From: Eubacterium sp.
GTDB lineage: Bacteria > Bacillota_A > Clostridia > Lachnospirales > Lachnospiraceae
Length of the DNA: 13,320 bases
Direction of reading: 5' to 3'
NCBI GenBank assembly: GCA_024687845.1
Contig: JAILEL010000263.1
Coordinates: 1-13,320 of the forward strand
Shown: in pieces, positions 1-6,800 of the stretch
How the letters are laid out: each line of letters opens with the position of its first letter
How positions within the stretch are numbered: the stretch's first letter is position 1
Notes under the pieces: model-generated
Told to the model about the DNA's origin: nothing
What the model saw: the letters and a program-made list of their open reading frames with translations, nothing else
Database searches by the model: none
Translations under genes and position numbers: made by a program

Positions 1-33
1 AATGTATTTTAGTGTTGTGGAAGGCGTAAGACC

Positions 34-1044
34 ATGAGCAAGCACAAGAAGGTTGATGGTAAATTACTACAAATGAACAAGACATATTCTCAACTTAAAC
101 AGCGACAGAAAGAGAAGATAAGCCAGTGGATGTATCAGGCATATAAAAAGCAGGTGGCTGAGAATCTTCCAGATGATGAAGCATTGCAGTTTGTATTTGA
201 GAAGATTGATGAGGCTGAAATCTGGATTCCGGATTATGAGATAGAGCATGCATATAATAAGCGTAAGAGCCATTTCAAAGATAGAATGATTAAGGAGAAA
301 ATTCCACAGCATATATTTGAAATGGAAGCTATTCTCGATAAGGCCAATAGTAAGATAGCTGCTTTTGATGCAAGAACCAAAGACATTGAGGAGTTTCAGA
401 CTGAAATCAAGAAGCTGGAAACTTATTATACAAGTCAACAGTGGAAGGATGACTTAGCAATGGATGAGAAGGGAGAGTTCCCTAAAAATCTGAAACGAGG
501 GGTTCTTTCAGAGGATGGCATTTATAACATGCTCGAACGAAATGATGAAATATTGGACAGAATCAATGGGCGTACCGAGGATGATTCCGTTAGACCTGAT
601 ATTGAAGATAGTATAAAGGTTCTTAGGGCTGAGGAAGAGTGGCAGCGTGCCGGAGCGTATTCAGTTCGTGTTCAGGGAATGAATCGGCAGTATCACATTC
701 CACTTCGGGATGAGTTTGATGAGCATGACTGTGACGGCACAAAGTACATAGTATTGCTTGACGATGAATATCCAGTGGCAACTTGCAGGTTTTATGAGAT
801 CAGCGACGAGGTAGTGGTATTGGGAAGATTAGTTGTTCTTCCAGAGTATCGTGGAAGAGGCTTGGGAGTAAAAACCTTGGAAGAGGCTGAAAAATGGATC
901 AAAGAACTTCAGTTTAATGAGATCATGATCGATAGCAGGGTGAATGCTGTAGGCTTCTATGAGAAAGCTGGATTTATTCAGATCGATGATATCGTGATAA
1001 AGAGCGGAGATTTTGACTGTATTAAGATGCATAAGCTAATTTAA
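34..1044 (+). CDS. DUF4298 - GNAT family N-acetyltransferase fusion protein
   Basis: This 336-aa protein should transfer an acetyl group from acetyl-CoA to an unknown amine in the cytoplasm. Residues 20-90 are charged and helical. Residues about 95-180 look like DUF4298, with the signatures KLETYY at 127-132 and KRGVLSEDGIY at 154-164. Residues about 200-335 are a GNAT fold with the acetyl-CoA pyrophosphate loop RGRGLG at 273-278 after VVLPEY, then NAVGFYEKAGF at 304-314, the usual GNAT beta-6/7 region. There is no signal peptide or membrane segment. The ATG is preceded by GGAAGG about 9 bases upstream, which supports this start. The gene looks intact and less AT-rich than the genes to its right, so it probably belongs to the recipient chromosome rather than the island. 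The substrate cannot be told from sequence. Confidence 0.85.
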   Translation: MSKHKKVDGKLLQMNKTYSQLKQRQKEKISQWMYQAYKKQVAENLPDDEALQFVFEKIDEAEIWIPDYEIEHAYNKRKSHFKDRMIKEKIPQHIFEMEAILDKANSKIAAFDARTKDIEEFQTEIKKLETYYTSQQWKDDLAMDEKGEFPKNLKRGVLSEDGIYNMLERNDEILDRINGRTEDDSVRPDIEDSIKVLRAEEEWQRAGAYSVRVQGMNRQYHIPLRDEFDEHDCDGTKYIVLLDDEYPVATCRFYEISDEVVVLGRLVVLPEYRGRGLGVKTLEEAEKWIKELQFNEIMIDSRVNAVGFYEKAGFIQIDDIVIKSGDFDCIKMHKLI

Positions 1045-1062
1045 TAAAAAACCGAAGCAATT

Positions 1063-1277
1063 ATGTATTTTGATATGGGTTTTAACAAGGGATTAGGAAT
1101 TAGTAAATATGCAATTTCCTCAGGCGCTAAAGAATTTAAGCTTACAGATGAAGAATATGCTGATTAGATGGCTTCATTAGGTGAATTCTCAAAGGGCAGT
1201 TTTATGATCCTAATAAACTGGTAGGTAAAAAGATTCCTGAATCTTTTGATGTCCCTATACTTCGACTTATGATATAA
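1063..1277 (+). pseudogene. Unrecognised gene relic with one stop and one frameshift
   Basis: Three protein-like stretches can be stitched together. An ATG frame at 1063-1167 gives 34 residues (ending LTDEEYAD) and stops at TAG. The same frame resumes at ATG 1168 with MASLGEFSKG. After a one-base shift near 1195 it continues as GQFYDPNKLVGKKIPESFD and on to the stop at 1275-1277. The amino-acid composition is that of a soluble protein, and one nonsense codon plus one shift is a typical decay pattern. I do not recognise the family. It may be the C-terminal remnant of a longer gene. No ribosome binding site is evident. Confidence 0.4.
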
Positions 1278-1634
1278 TGATATGTGGTGTTTTGTATACA
1301 TTTGTACGCGGAGAATATCATATGTCAAGCTGTATTTGTTAAAAGAAAAAATAGATTTATAGCTGAGGTCGAAATAAACGGTCAAAATGAAATTGTTCAT
1401 GTTAAGAATACTGGTAGATGTAAAGAACTCTTGGTTCCAGGTTGTGAAGTATGGCTTACTGAACCTGGTTCGCCCGGACGAAAGACCAGGTATGCTCTGG
1501 TCGCAGTAAGGAAGTCTACAGGAGTTCTTTTTAATATAGATAGTCAGGCTCCAAATAAAGTGGTGATGGAATGGCTTGCAAAACAAAAATATACCAAGGT
1601 TATTCCAGAATCGATTTTTATTGCAGTTGTCCCT

Positions 1635-1663
1635 TTTATAATACACCTAAAATGTGGTATACT
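1635..1663 (+). promoter_or_regulatory. Promoter of the WYL-led operon A
   Basis: TTTATA at 1635-1640 and TATACT at 1658-1663 are separated by 17 bases. A TG one base before the -10 (1655-1656) makes it an extended -10 promoter. The predicted start is near 1670, about 40 bases before the ATG of the regulator. The call rests on consensus matching only. Confidence 0.55.
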
Positions 1664-1666
1664 AGT

Positions 1667-1681
1667 CAATAGTTTCTATTG
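1667..1681 (+). promoter_or_regulatory. 15-bp dyad at the operon A transcription start, probable operator
   Basis: CAATAG at 1667-1672 and its exact reverse complement CTATTG at 1676-1681 flank TTT. The dyad covers the predicted +1 just downstream of the -10, a position where a bound repressor would block initiation. WYL regulators of defence operons (BrxR/CapW type) commonly bind inverted repeats in their own promoter, so the protein encoded 30 bases downstream is the obvious candidate ligand. That link is inference. Confidence 0.45.
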
Positions 1682-1710
1682 TTTGTATATGGGGATAAGG
1701 AGCAATAGTT

Positions 1711-2691
1711 ATGAGGGGTAAAAATCAAAAATTAAAATTATTATATTTGGCTAAAATAATGCAAGAGCAGACAGATGATACACATATGCTTACTATGCCT
1801 CAGATTATTAGTGAACTCGCAAAGTTTGACATTGAAGCGCAGCGGAAGAGCATATATGACGATCTGGCTGCTCTTCAGTGTTTTGGGATAGATATAATTA
1901 GGTATCAGGAGTTTGGTAAGACTTTCTATTATTGTGGAACTAGGGATTTTGAAATGGCTGAACTTAAGATTTTGGTAGATGCCATTCAGTCTTCAAAGTT
2001 TATTTCTGAAAATAAGACAAAGGATCTTATCAAGAAACTTGAGAAATCAATCAGCATATATGATGCAAAGTTACTTGATCGTGAGGTTAAGGTGATTGGC
2101 CGCGTTAAAAACATGAATGAAAGCATTTATTATACGGTTGATGCAATACATACAGCAATAAGTGCGAATAAAGCCGTAAGCTTTAAATATTTCAGTTGGA
2201 ATGTTAAAGGCGAAGAAGAATTCCGGAGAAATGGAGAACCTTATGAAGTGAGTCCCTGGGCACTTCATTATGATGATGAAAGATACTATCTCATAGGATA
2301 TGACCATGATAGAAAAGAAATGAGACATTACCGCGTAGATAAGATGCGTAATGTAGAAGTAACAGATATTAAACGAAAGGGCAAGACTGAATTTAATCGT
2401 CAGGATAAGGCAAAATATAACGAACTATACTTCAGAATGTATGGTGGCGACGTAAAGACAGTAACCCTTCTTTGTAAAAATGAAATGGCAAATGTCATCA
2501 TAGATCAGTTTGGTAAAGATGTGTCACTAAGGCCAGTTGATGATGAACATTTTTCAGTGAGTGTCGCTGTTGCTGTAAGTAGTCAGTTCCTTGCCTGGGT
2601 TATTGCATTGGAAGGGAATGTAAAGATAACAGAACCAGAAAACGTGAAAGAAGATATGATGGAACTTCTTAAAAATCAATTTGTGAATTAG
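1711..2691 (+). CDS. WYL-domain transcriptional regulator
   Basis: A 326-aa cytoplasmic DNA-binding regulator. Residues 1-80 form a winged helix-turn-helix (LTMPQIISELAKFDIEAQRK, then SIYDDLAALQCFGIDI). A helical linker follows to about 135. The WYL domain spans about 140-225, with SPWALHYDDERYYLIGYD at 181-198 and HYRVDKM at 206-212. The C-terminal part, about 245-325, resembles the WCX extension. The name-giving Trp is replaced by Tyr (YYL at 192-194). AAGGAG at 1697-1702 lies 8 bases before the ATG. It is the first gene of operon A, 42 bases from the nuclease-helicase gene. WYL proteins of this layout often repress defence operons until a nucleic-acid or nucleotide ligand appears, and the dyad at 1667-1681 would fit autoregulation. 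Ligand and sign of regulation are unknown. Confidence 0.88.
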   Translation: MRGKNQKLKLLYLAKIMQEQTDDTHMLTMPQIISELAKFDIEAQRKSIYDDLAALQCFGIDIIRYQEFGKTFYYCGTRDFEMAELKILVDAIQSSKFISENKTKDLIKKLEKSISIYDAKLLDREVKVIGRVKNMNESIYYTVDAIHTAISANKAVSFKYFSWNVKGEEEFRRNGEPYEVSPWALHYDDERYYLIGYDHDRKEMRHYRVDKMRNVEVTDIKRKGKTEFNRQDKAKYNELYFRMYGGDVKTVTLLCKNEMANVIIDQFGKDVSLRPVDDEHFSVSVAVAVSSQFLAWVIALEGNVKITEPENVKEDMMELLKNQFVN

Positions 2692-2733
2692 AGAAAAGAA
2701 ATGCAATAATTAATTAGAAACTGGAGAGAGGGT

Positions 2734-4665
2734 ATGATTGTTTATTCTGGAGATAAAAATAGTTTTATGCATAGTGTCGAAAATGACACTATTGCAATAG
2801 AAATTGAAGAAATGATTCATAACTTGATGGGAAGAAAGACTCCTAAATCAGAGTTTAGATCATGGGAGAATTCTCTTTCTTATATGTATAAAGTTTTAAA
2901 TGTAGGCGATATACCATCTGATGCAGGAGTAGCGATAGAGTATAACATTCCACAGACATCCAAAAGGGTTGATTTTTTGATATCCGGATATGATGAAAAT
3001 GATGAGCCAGGAGTTACAATAATTGAATTAAAACAATGGGATGAATTAAAAAGTGTTAAAGGTTTGGATGCTTTGGTAGAAACCTATGTAGGTGGAGGTT
3101 TAAGGACTGTTGTTCATCCATCTTATCAAGTTTGGTCATATGCACAGTTAATACGCGATTATAATGCTACTGTTCAGGATGAGGATATAGCTATTAATCC
3201 ATGCGTATGTATGCACAATTATATCAGACAGGAAAATGATCCTGTAGATGATAACATATATAGTGCTTATTATGAAGAGGCTCCTGTTTTTACAAAGGGG
3301 CAGATATCGTTGCTTAGAGATTATATAAAGAAATCTATAAAAAAGGGCGATAATAAAGAGAATATTTATAAAATAGAAAATGGAAAGATACGACCTTCTA
3401 AGAGCTTGCAGAATTCAATATCATCAATGCTTAAGGGCAATAAGGAATTTGTGATGATAGATGAACAGAAGGTTGTATATGAAAAGATTCTTAAATGTTC
3501 TGAAATGTGTCAGAAGGACTTTAAAAAGCGAACTATTATTATAAAAGGTGGTCCTGGAACAGGTAAGTCAGTTATTGCAGTTAATCTTTTGGCAGAACTT
3601 ACTATGAGAGATCAGATGGTTCAGTACGTATCGAAGAATAGTGCACCAAGAGATGTTTATAAGAGAAAGCTAAAAGGTGACTTCAAGTTGTCGAATATAG
3701 ATAATCTCTTCAAGGGTTCAGGAACATTTACAGAAACAAAGAACAATTCTATCCATACACTTCTTGTAGATGAGGCTCATAGACTTAATGAAAAATCCGG
3801 AATGTTCCACAATAAGGGAGAAAACCAGATAAAAGAAATAATTAAGAGTGCATATTGCTCAGTGTTCTTTATTGATGAGTCACAGAGAGTAACGATGGAT
3901 GATATAGGTTCAGTTGGAGAGATTAAAAAATGGGCTGATGAGCTCGAATCAGAAGTATATGAAATGGAACTTGTATCACAATTCAGATGCAATGGTTCGG
4001 ATGGATATATATCCTGGCTGGATAATATTTTAGAGATACATGATACAGCAAATTATGATTTGGATGGCGTTGATTTTGATTTTAGAATATGTAAATCGCC
4101 AAATGAAGTTCGTGATATTATAGAAGCTAAGAATAAGATTGGAGTTGCTAGAATACTTGCAGGTTACTGTTGGGATTGGAATAAGCAGGAAGCAAATAAT
4201 ACAAATTATCATGACATTCAAATAGGTGATTTTGGTATGAGTTGGAATCTTGGCTCAGGAGAACCCTTTGCTGTGAGCGATACTTCCATAAATGAAGTAG
4301 GATGTATACATACTTCGCAAGGGTTAGAATTTGATTATGTTGGAGTAATAATAGGTAAAGATATAAGGTTTGAAAATGGGGCCATAGTTACAGATTTTAC
4401 TAAGAGAGCAAGAACAGATCAATCTCTTAAAGGCATAAAGAAACTATATAGAAAAAATCCGGAAGAAGCAAAACGTAGAGCTGATGAGATAATAAAGAAT
4501 ACATATAGAACTCTTCTGACTCGTGGAATGAAAGGGTGTTATGTATATTGTGAAGATGAGAAATTAGCTGAACACTTTAAAAATAGAATGCTAGCATACG
4601 CAGAAGGATTCCAAAAGATGCAGAAGGAGAAGCATAATGAATCAGGAAACGATAAACAGGATTAG
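2734..4665 (+). CDS. PD-(D/E)XK nuclease - DUF2075 SF1-type helicase/ATPase (operon A copy)
   Basis: A 643-aa two-part enzyme expected to cut and unwind or translocate on nucleic acid. The N-terminal 150 residues carry a PD-(D/E)XK pattern: E69, D80 in KRVDF, E98-x-K100 in IIELKQW, and Q132-x3-Y136 in YQVWSY. The DUF2075 domain follows, with Walker A GGPGTGKS at 272-279, Walker B LLVDEAH at 343-349, DESQR at 381-385, QFRCNGSDGYISW at 416-428, HTSQGLEFDYVGVIIG at 526-541 and an arginine-finger region TYRTLLTRG at 590-598. All key residues are present. GGAG at 2723-2726 supports the ATG. The 3' end overlaps the pyrophosphohydrolase gene by 29 bases. It is paralogous along its whole length to the protein at 11075-12934. 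The DUF2075 fold is related to the Schlafen/SF1 helicase group. The biological target is unknown; phage or plasmid DNA is an inference. Confidence 0.87.
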   Translation: MIVYSGDKNSFMHSVENDTIAIEIEEMIHNLMGRKTPKSEFRSWENSLSYMYKVLNVGDIPSDAGVAIEYNIPQTSKRVDFLISGYDENDEPGVTIIELKQWDELKSVKGLDALVETYVGGGLRTVVHPSYQVWSYAQLIRDYNATVQDEDIAINPCVCMHNYIRQENDPVDDNIYSAYYEEAPVFTKGQISLLRDYIKKSIKKGDNKENIYKIENGKIRPSKSLQNSISSMLKGNKEFVMIDEQKVVYEKILKCSEMCQKDFKKRTIIIKGGPGTGKSVIAVNLLAELTMRDQMVQYVSKNSAPRDVYKRKLKGDFKLSNIDNLFKGSGTFTETKNNSIHTLLVDEAHRLNEKSGMFHNKGENQIKEIIKSAYCSVFFIDESQRVTMDDIGSVGEIKKWADELESEVYEMELVSQFRCNGSDGYISWLDNILEIHDTANYDLDGVDFDFRICKSPNEVRDIIEAKNKIGVARILAGYCWDWNKQEANNTNYHDIQIGDFGMSWNLGSGEPFAVSDTSINEVGCIHTSQGLEFDYVGVIIGKDIRFENGAIVTDFTKRARTDQSLKGIKKLYRKNPEEAKRRADEIIKNTYRTLLTRGMKGCYVYCEDEKLAEHFKNRMLAYAEGFQKMQKEKHNESGNDKQD

Positions 4666-4957
4666 AAAATTTACTGAAGACAGAGATTGGGATCAGTTTC
4701 ATACACCGGCAAATCTGGCAAAATCTATTTCCATAGAAGCAAATGAACTGCTGGAGTGCTTTCAGTGGAGTGATGAGGATTATAACCTTGATAATGTGAA
4801 AGAAGAATTAGCAGACGTTCTTGTATATTGTAGAAATATGTTGGACAAACTGGGACTAGATGAAGATGAAATAGTAAATGTTAAAATGACAAAGAATGAG
4901 CATAAGTATCCAGTTGAAAAAGCAAAGGGAAGATCGGATAAATATACAGAATTATAG
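4637..4957 (+). CDS. MazG-like nucleotide pyrophosphohydrolase
   Basis: A 106-aa all-alpha NTP pyrophosphohydrolase of the single-domain MazG type, which hydrolyses (d)NTPs to the monophosphate and pyrophosphate. The metal-binding motif is complete: E34-A-N-E37 on helix 2 (SIEANELLECFQW) and E57-L-A-D60 (VKEELADVLVYC) on helix 3. KYPVEKAKG near 90-98 is the usual C-terminal strand. AAGGAG at 4624-4629 with 7-base spacing lies inside the 3' end of the upstream nuclease-helicase gene, and the reading frames overlap by 29 bases, so translation is probably coupled. Such enzymes remove modified or surplus nucleotides. Next to a DNA nuclease-helicase it might deplete dNTPs during infection or act on a signal nucleotide. 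Substrate is inference. Confidence 0.9.
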   Translation: MNQETINRIRKFTEDRDWDQFHTPANLAKSISIEANELLECFQWSDEDYNLDNVKEELADVLVYCRNMLDKLGLDEDEIVNVKMTKNEHKYPVEKAKGRSDKYTEL

Positions 4958-5023
4958 TTGTATATCTGAAAGCTTTGGAAATCCTACGTCATTTAAGTAT
5001 TGGGACTTTGTTGGTGAAAATCT

Positions 5024-6175
5024 ATGGAAGATATAAGCAAATTAATTGGAAAAGAATATCATAATAATCTGGATATCGAGGGTTTTTCAAATATGATGAA
5101 GAACCCTTCGTATTGTTATAAATTCTACTGGCTCGAAGCAATAGTTAATCTTATATCTGAAGATAAAAAGACCACCAATTTTGATGAACTGATTGATGAG
5201 ATGATAGCAAATGCATGGTATTCGGTGATGGAATATCATATACATCTTAGTGGTGTGGTAGCCGGAGATGTAAGGGATGGTCTAGAAAGAGCAATTTATA
5301 GATTATCGGATCTAAGCGACTTGAATAATAATGCGTCAAAGATGGAGATAAAAGATGCAATTAAACTTCATAGCAAAGAAATGGCGCATATAAAGAAACA
5401 ACTTATTCACATGGTTCCTTATCGTGCTTTGGCAGGATTCTTTGTAAAAGATAGTACAGCGGTTAATTGGGACAGTATCCCTCGGCTGGTTGCATATATA
5501 CAGATGTTTGACAAAAATGTAGCTAAGCTCCCATATGTTTTGGGGGATTCCACAGGGCTGAAAAGGGAAGTGATTTTTAATCCAAGTTGGATGAGAATGA
5601 TTCAGGATAATACAGTAGCTATTCTTGGGTGGATTCAATATGAAAAAGTGAAATGGCTTCAGAATAATAATCCAGATGTACCCGGATTGGTTTACAAACT
5701 GGATCCGTTGGGTGAACGGTCAAGAAAGCTGGGGCATGTCCATAATCTTTGGGATGCGATTATGAAACAGAGAAGCATCATTGATGTATTTAATGAAAGA
5801 CCAATCGATAGAACTGAGTATGATGTAGATCATTTTGTTCCCTGGTCATTTGTTATGAATGATGAGCTTTGGAATCTTATGCCTATGGATTCAAGCCTTA
5901 ATTCTATAAAGAGCAACAAACTTCCTAAATGGGAACCGTTCTTTATTAGATTTGCCAATAATCAGTATCTTATGTATGAGGAAGTTTTCTCCAACGTAGA
6001 GATACATAGATTATATGAGAAATGCTACAGAGATAATTTACATTCCATTTGGGCTAATCAGGAATTATATATACCCGGAAATACAAAAGAAGAGTTTTAT
6101 AACATACTAGAGAAGAATATGCGTCCAGTATATGATTCAGCAAAAAGGCAAGGATATCAGTTGTGGGATATATAG
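5024..6175 (+). CDS. HNH endonuclease family protein
   Basis: A 383-aa protein with an HNH (beta-beta-alpha-metal) nuclease core at about 263-302: VDHFVPWSF at 268-276 supplies the D-H pair, LWNLMPM at 282-288 the central Asn, and LNSIKSNKLP at 292-301 the closing N-x2-K. The first 130 residues are helical and start with an aromatic motif (YKFYWLEAIVNLI, 32-44) seen in a family of HNH proteins of unknown role. No signal peptide or membrane helix is present. The start is uncertain, since only a weak GGTG precedes ATG 5024 and the 66-base gap upstream contains another protein-like frame. It is the last gene of operon A, same strand as the nuclease-helicase and pyrophosphohydrolase genes, and is followed by a possible terminator. 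It probably acts as a DNA nuclease effector; specificity is unknown. Confidence 0.8.
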   Translation: MEDISKLIGKEYHNNLDIEGFSNMMKNPSYCYKFYWLEAIVNLISEDKKTTNFDELIDEMIANAWYSVMEYHIHLSGVVAGDVRDGLERAIYRLSDLSDLNNNASKMEIKDAIKLHSKEMAHIKKQLIHMVPYRALAGFFVKDSTAVNWDSIPRLVAYIQMFDKNVAKLPYVLGDSTGLKREVIFNPSWMRMIQDNTVAILGWIQYEKVKWLQNNNPDVPGLVYKLDPLGERSRKLGHVHNLWDAIMKQRSIIDVFNERPIDRTEYDVDHFVPWSFVMNDELWNLMPMDSSLNSIKSNKLPKWEPFFIRFANNQYLMYEEVFSNVEIHRLYEKCYRDNLHSIWANQELYIPGNTKEEFYNILEKNMRPVYDSAKRQGYQLWDI

Positions 6176-6192
6176 AATATACAAGAGAAAAT

Positions 6193-6325
6193 ATAAATGA
6201 AGTTTTGCTAATTGGTATATTAGTGGTGTTAGCTTTTTTTTTCAGTTTATGCATGTAAAGGAATTCTGATAAGTTTATTCGGAATTATCATACTTGTAGC
6301 GGATAATATAGTTGATAAAATGTAA
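6193..6325 (+). pseudogene. Small two-helix membrane protein relic, shifted at a T9 run
   Basis: Two hydrophobic stretches lie in adjacent frames either side of nine consecutive T at 6234-6242. Frame 1 reads NEVLLIGILVVLAFFFS and then stops at 6256-6258. Removing one T continues it as VYACKGILISLFGIIILVA, then DNIVDKM and a stop at 6323-6325. The joined product would be about 44 residues with two membrane helices. The likely start codon is ATA at 6193 (one base from ATG), with a weak AAGAGA upstream; GTG 6163 is the alternative. It is either a dead gene or one read by slippage on the T run. The function is unrecognised. Confidence 0.35.
6207..6242 (+). terminator. Weak possible rho-independent terminator after operon A
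   Basis: GCTAA at 6207-6211 can pair with TTAGC at 6229-6233, immediately followed by nine T. It sits 31 bases after the HNH stop, the right place for a terminator. The stem is only 5 bp and AT-rich with a 17-base loop, and the same bases read as part of a hydrophobic frame, so the call is tentative. Confidence 0.3.
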
Positions 6326-6480
6326 GAGTTTACCAATACTTATATATTCAGATATTCAAGAGAGATTAGCGAAATAAAATGTTTGGAAAAATGGTACTTA
6401 CAACATGACATTAACCAAACATAACAAAAATAGAATAGAAAAAGATATATTGACTTTGGATTTAAAGGATGGATAGCAAT
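6326..6480. other. Intergenic stretch with one tiny frame
   Basis: The stretch is AT-rich with no clear promoter. An ATG frame at 6405-6476 encodes 23 charged residues (begins MTLTKHNKNRIEKD) and ends just before the next relic. It could be a leftover gene tail or chance. No repeats or RNA structure were noticed. Confidence 0.3.
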
Positions 6481-6800
6481 ATGAAATATACATTGAATGA
6501 GAAAAGAGTATTAAAAATTAAATATACCAGATTTTAAGCATATGACAAAAGATAAAGTTGTAAAATTTGCTACTAAGCTGCCGCATATGGATCCAGAAGT
6601 GGCAAAAGCATGTTTGGAACAATTTCCAGAGTTTACAAATTTTGCAGGAGAGATAATAGGACATTATAAAGAGGTAGTCAATGATTTGCTAAATTCTAAT
6701 GATAAAAGTCAGGATTCTTATTATTCTGCATGCAAAAAAAATAATTGATTCACTTGGAGAAGAATTAAAAAAAAACGAAAATTGTTACAGATATAAATAA
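6481..6800 (+). pseudogene. Frameshifted soluble helical protein, two homopolymer-A breaks
   Basis: ATG 6481, with an AAAGGA about 12 bases upstream, opens MKYTLNEKRVLK and is broken at the A5 run 6513-6517. Skipping one A gives LNIPDFKHMTKDKVVKFATK and onward through MDPEVAKACLEQFPEF, the longest piece (ATG 6542-6748). The frame breaks again at the A8 run 6734-6741. Skipping one A there restores IIDSLGEELKKNE and ends at TAA 6800. Repairing both runs yields one continuous protein of about 105 residues. I recall similar proteins in Clostridia that continue into a C-terminal membrane anchor, which is missing here; that is memory of the family, not something checked. The middle piece starting at 6542 should not be taken as a real small gene. 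Function is unknown. Confidence 0.6.

Larger units (their letters stand above)
1284..1721 (+). pseudogene. sfsA: sfsA fragment (N-terminal OB-fold half only)
   Basis: The frame from GTG 1284 matches the N-terminal half of SfsA, a DNA-binding or nuclease-like protein. Signatures are ENII near residue 9, RKNRFIAEVEI at 21-31, HVKNTGRCKELLVPG at 39-53, RKTRYALVAV at 66-75 and DSQAPNKVV at 86-94. SfsA proteins are usually about 230 aa. Here similarity stops near residue 105 (about base 1600), and the frame then runs through unrelated sequence to 1721, overlapping the next gene. The C-terminal catalytic-type half is absent. The start is also doubtful: SfsA homology begins near residue 7 (TTG at 1302) and no good ribosome binding site precedes either codon. 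A TATAAT at 1273-1278 may be a surviving -10. It is best read as an sfsA cut by arrival of the island to its right. Confidence 0.75.

Noticed and set aside
67..438. 123-codon minus-strand frame inside the acetyltransferase gene
   Set aside because: Leu/Ile/Phe-rich translation typical of the complement of an AT-rich gene, and fully within an intact gene.
1164..1646. 160-codon open frame on the minus strand opposite sfsA
   Set aside because: It is antisense to clear SfsA-like coding sequence, has no convincing ribosome binding site and no recognisable motif.
5336..5638. 100-codon minus-strand frame inside the HNH gene
   Set aside because: Shadow of the sense gene with no motif or start signal.
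1711..6175. Operon A as a BREX or CBASS locus because of the WYL regulator
   Set aside because: No BrxC/PglX/PglZ-like genes and no cyclic nucleotide synthase are present.
6263..6290. TGATAA...TTATCA inverted repeat downstream of operon A
   Set aside because: Six AT-rich base pairs over a 12-base loop within a hydrophobic reading frame; expected by chance at this composition.
6542..6748. 68-aa protein starting at 6542 as a stand-alone small gene
   Set aside because: Coding sense continues upstream and downstream in shifted frames, so it is the middle of a broken gene. No ribosome binding site precedes ATG 6542.
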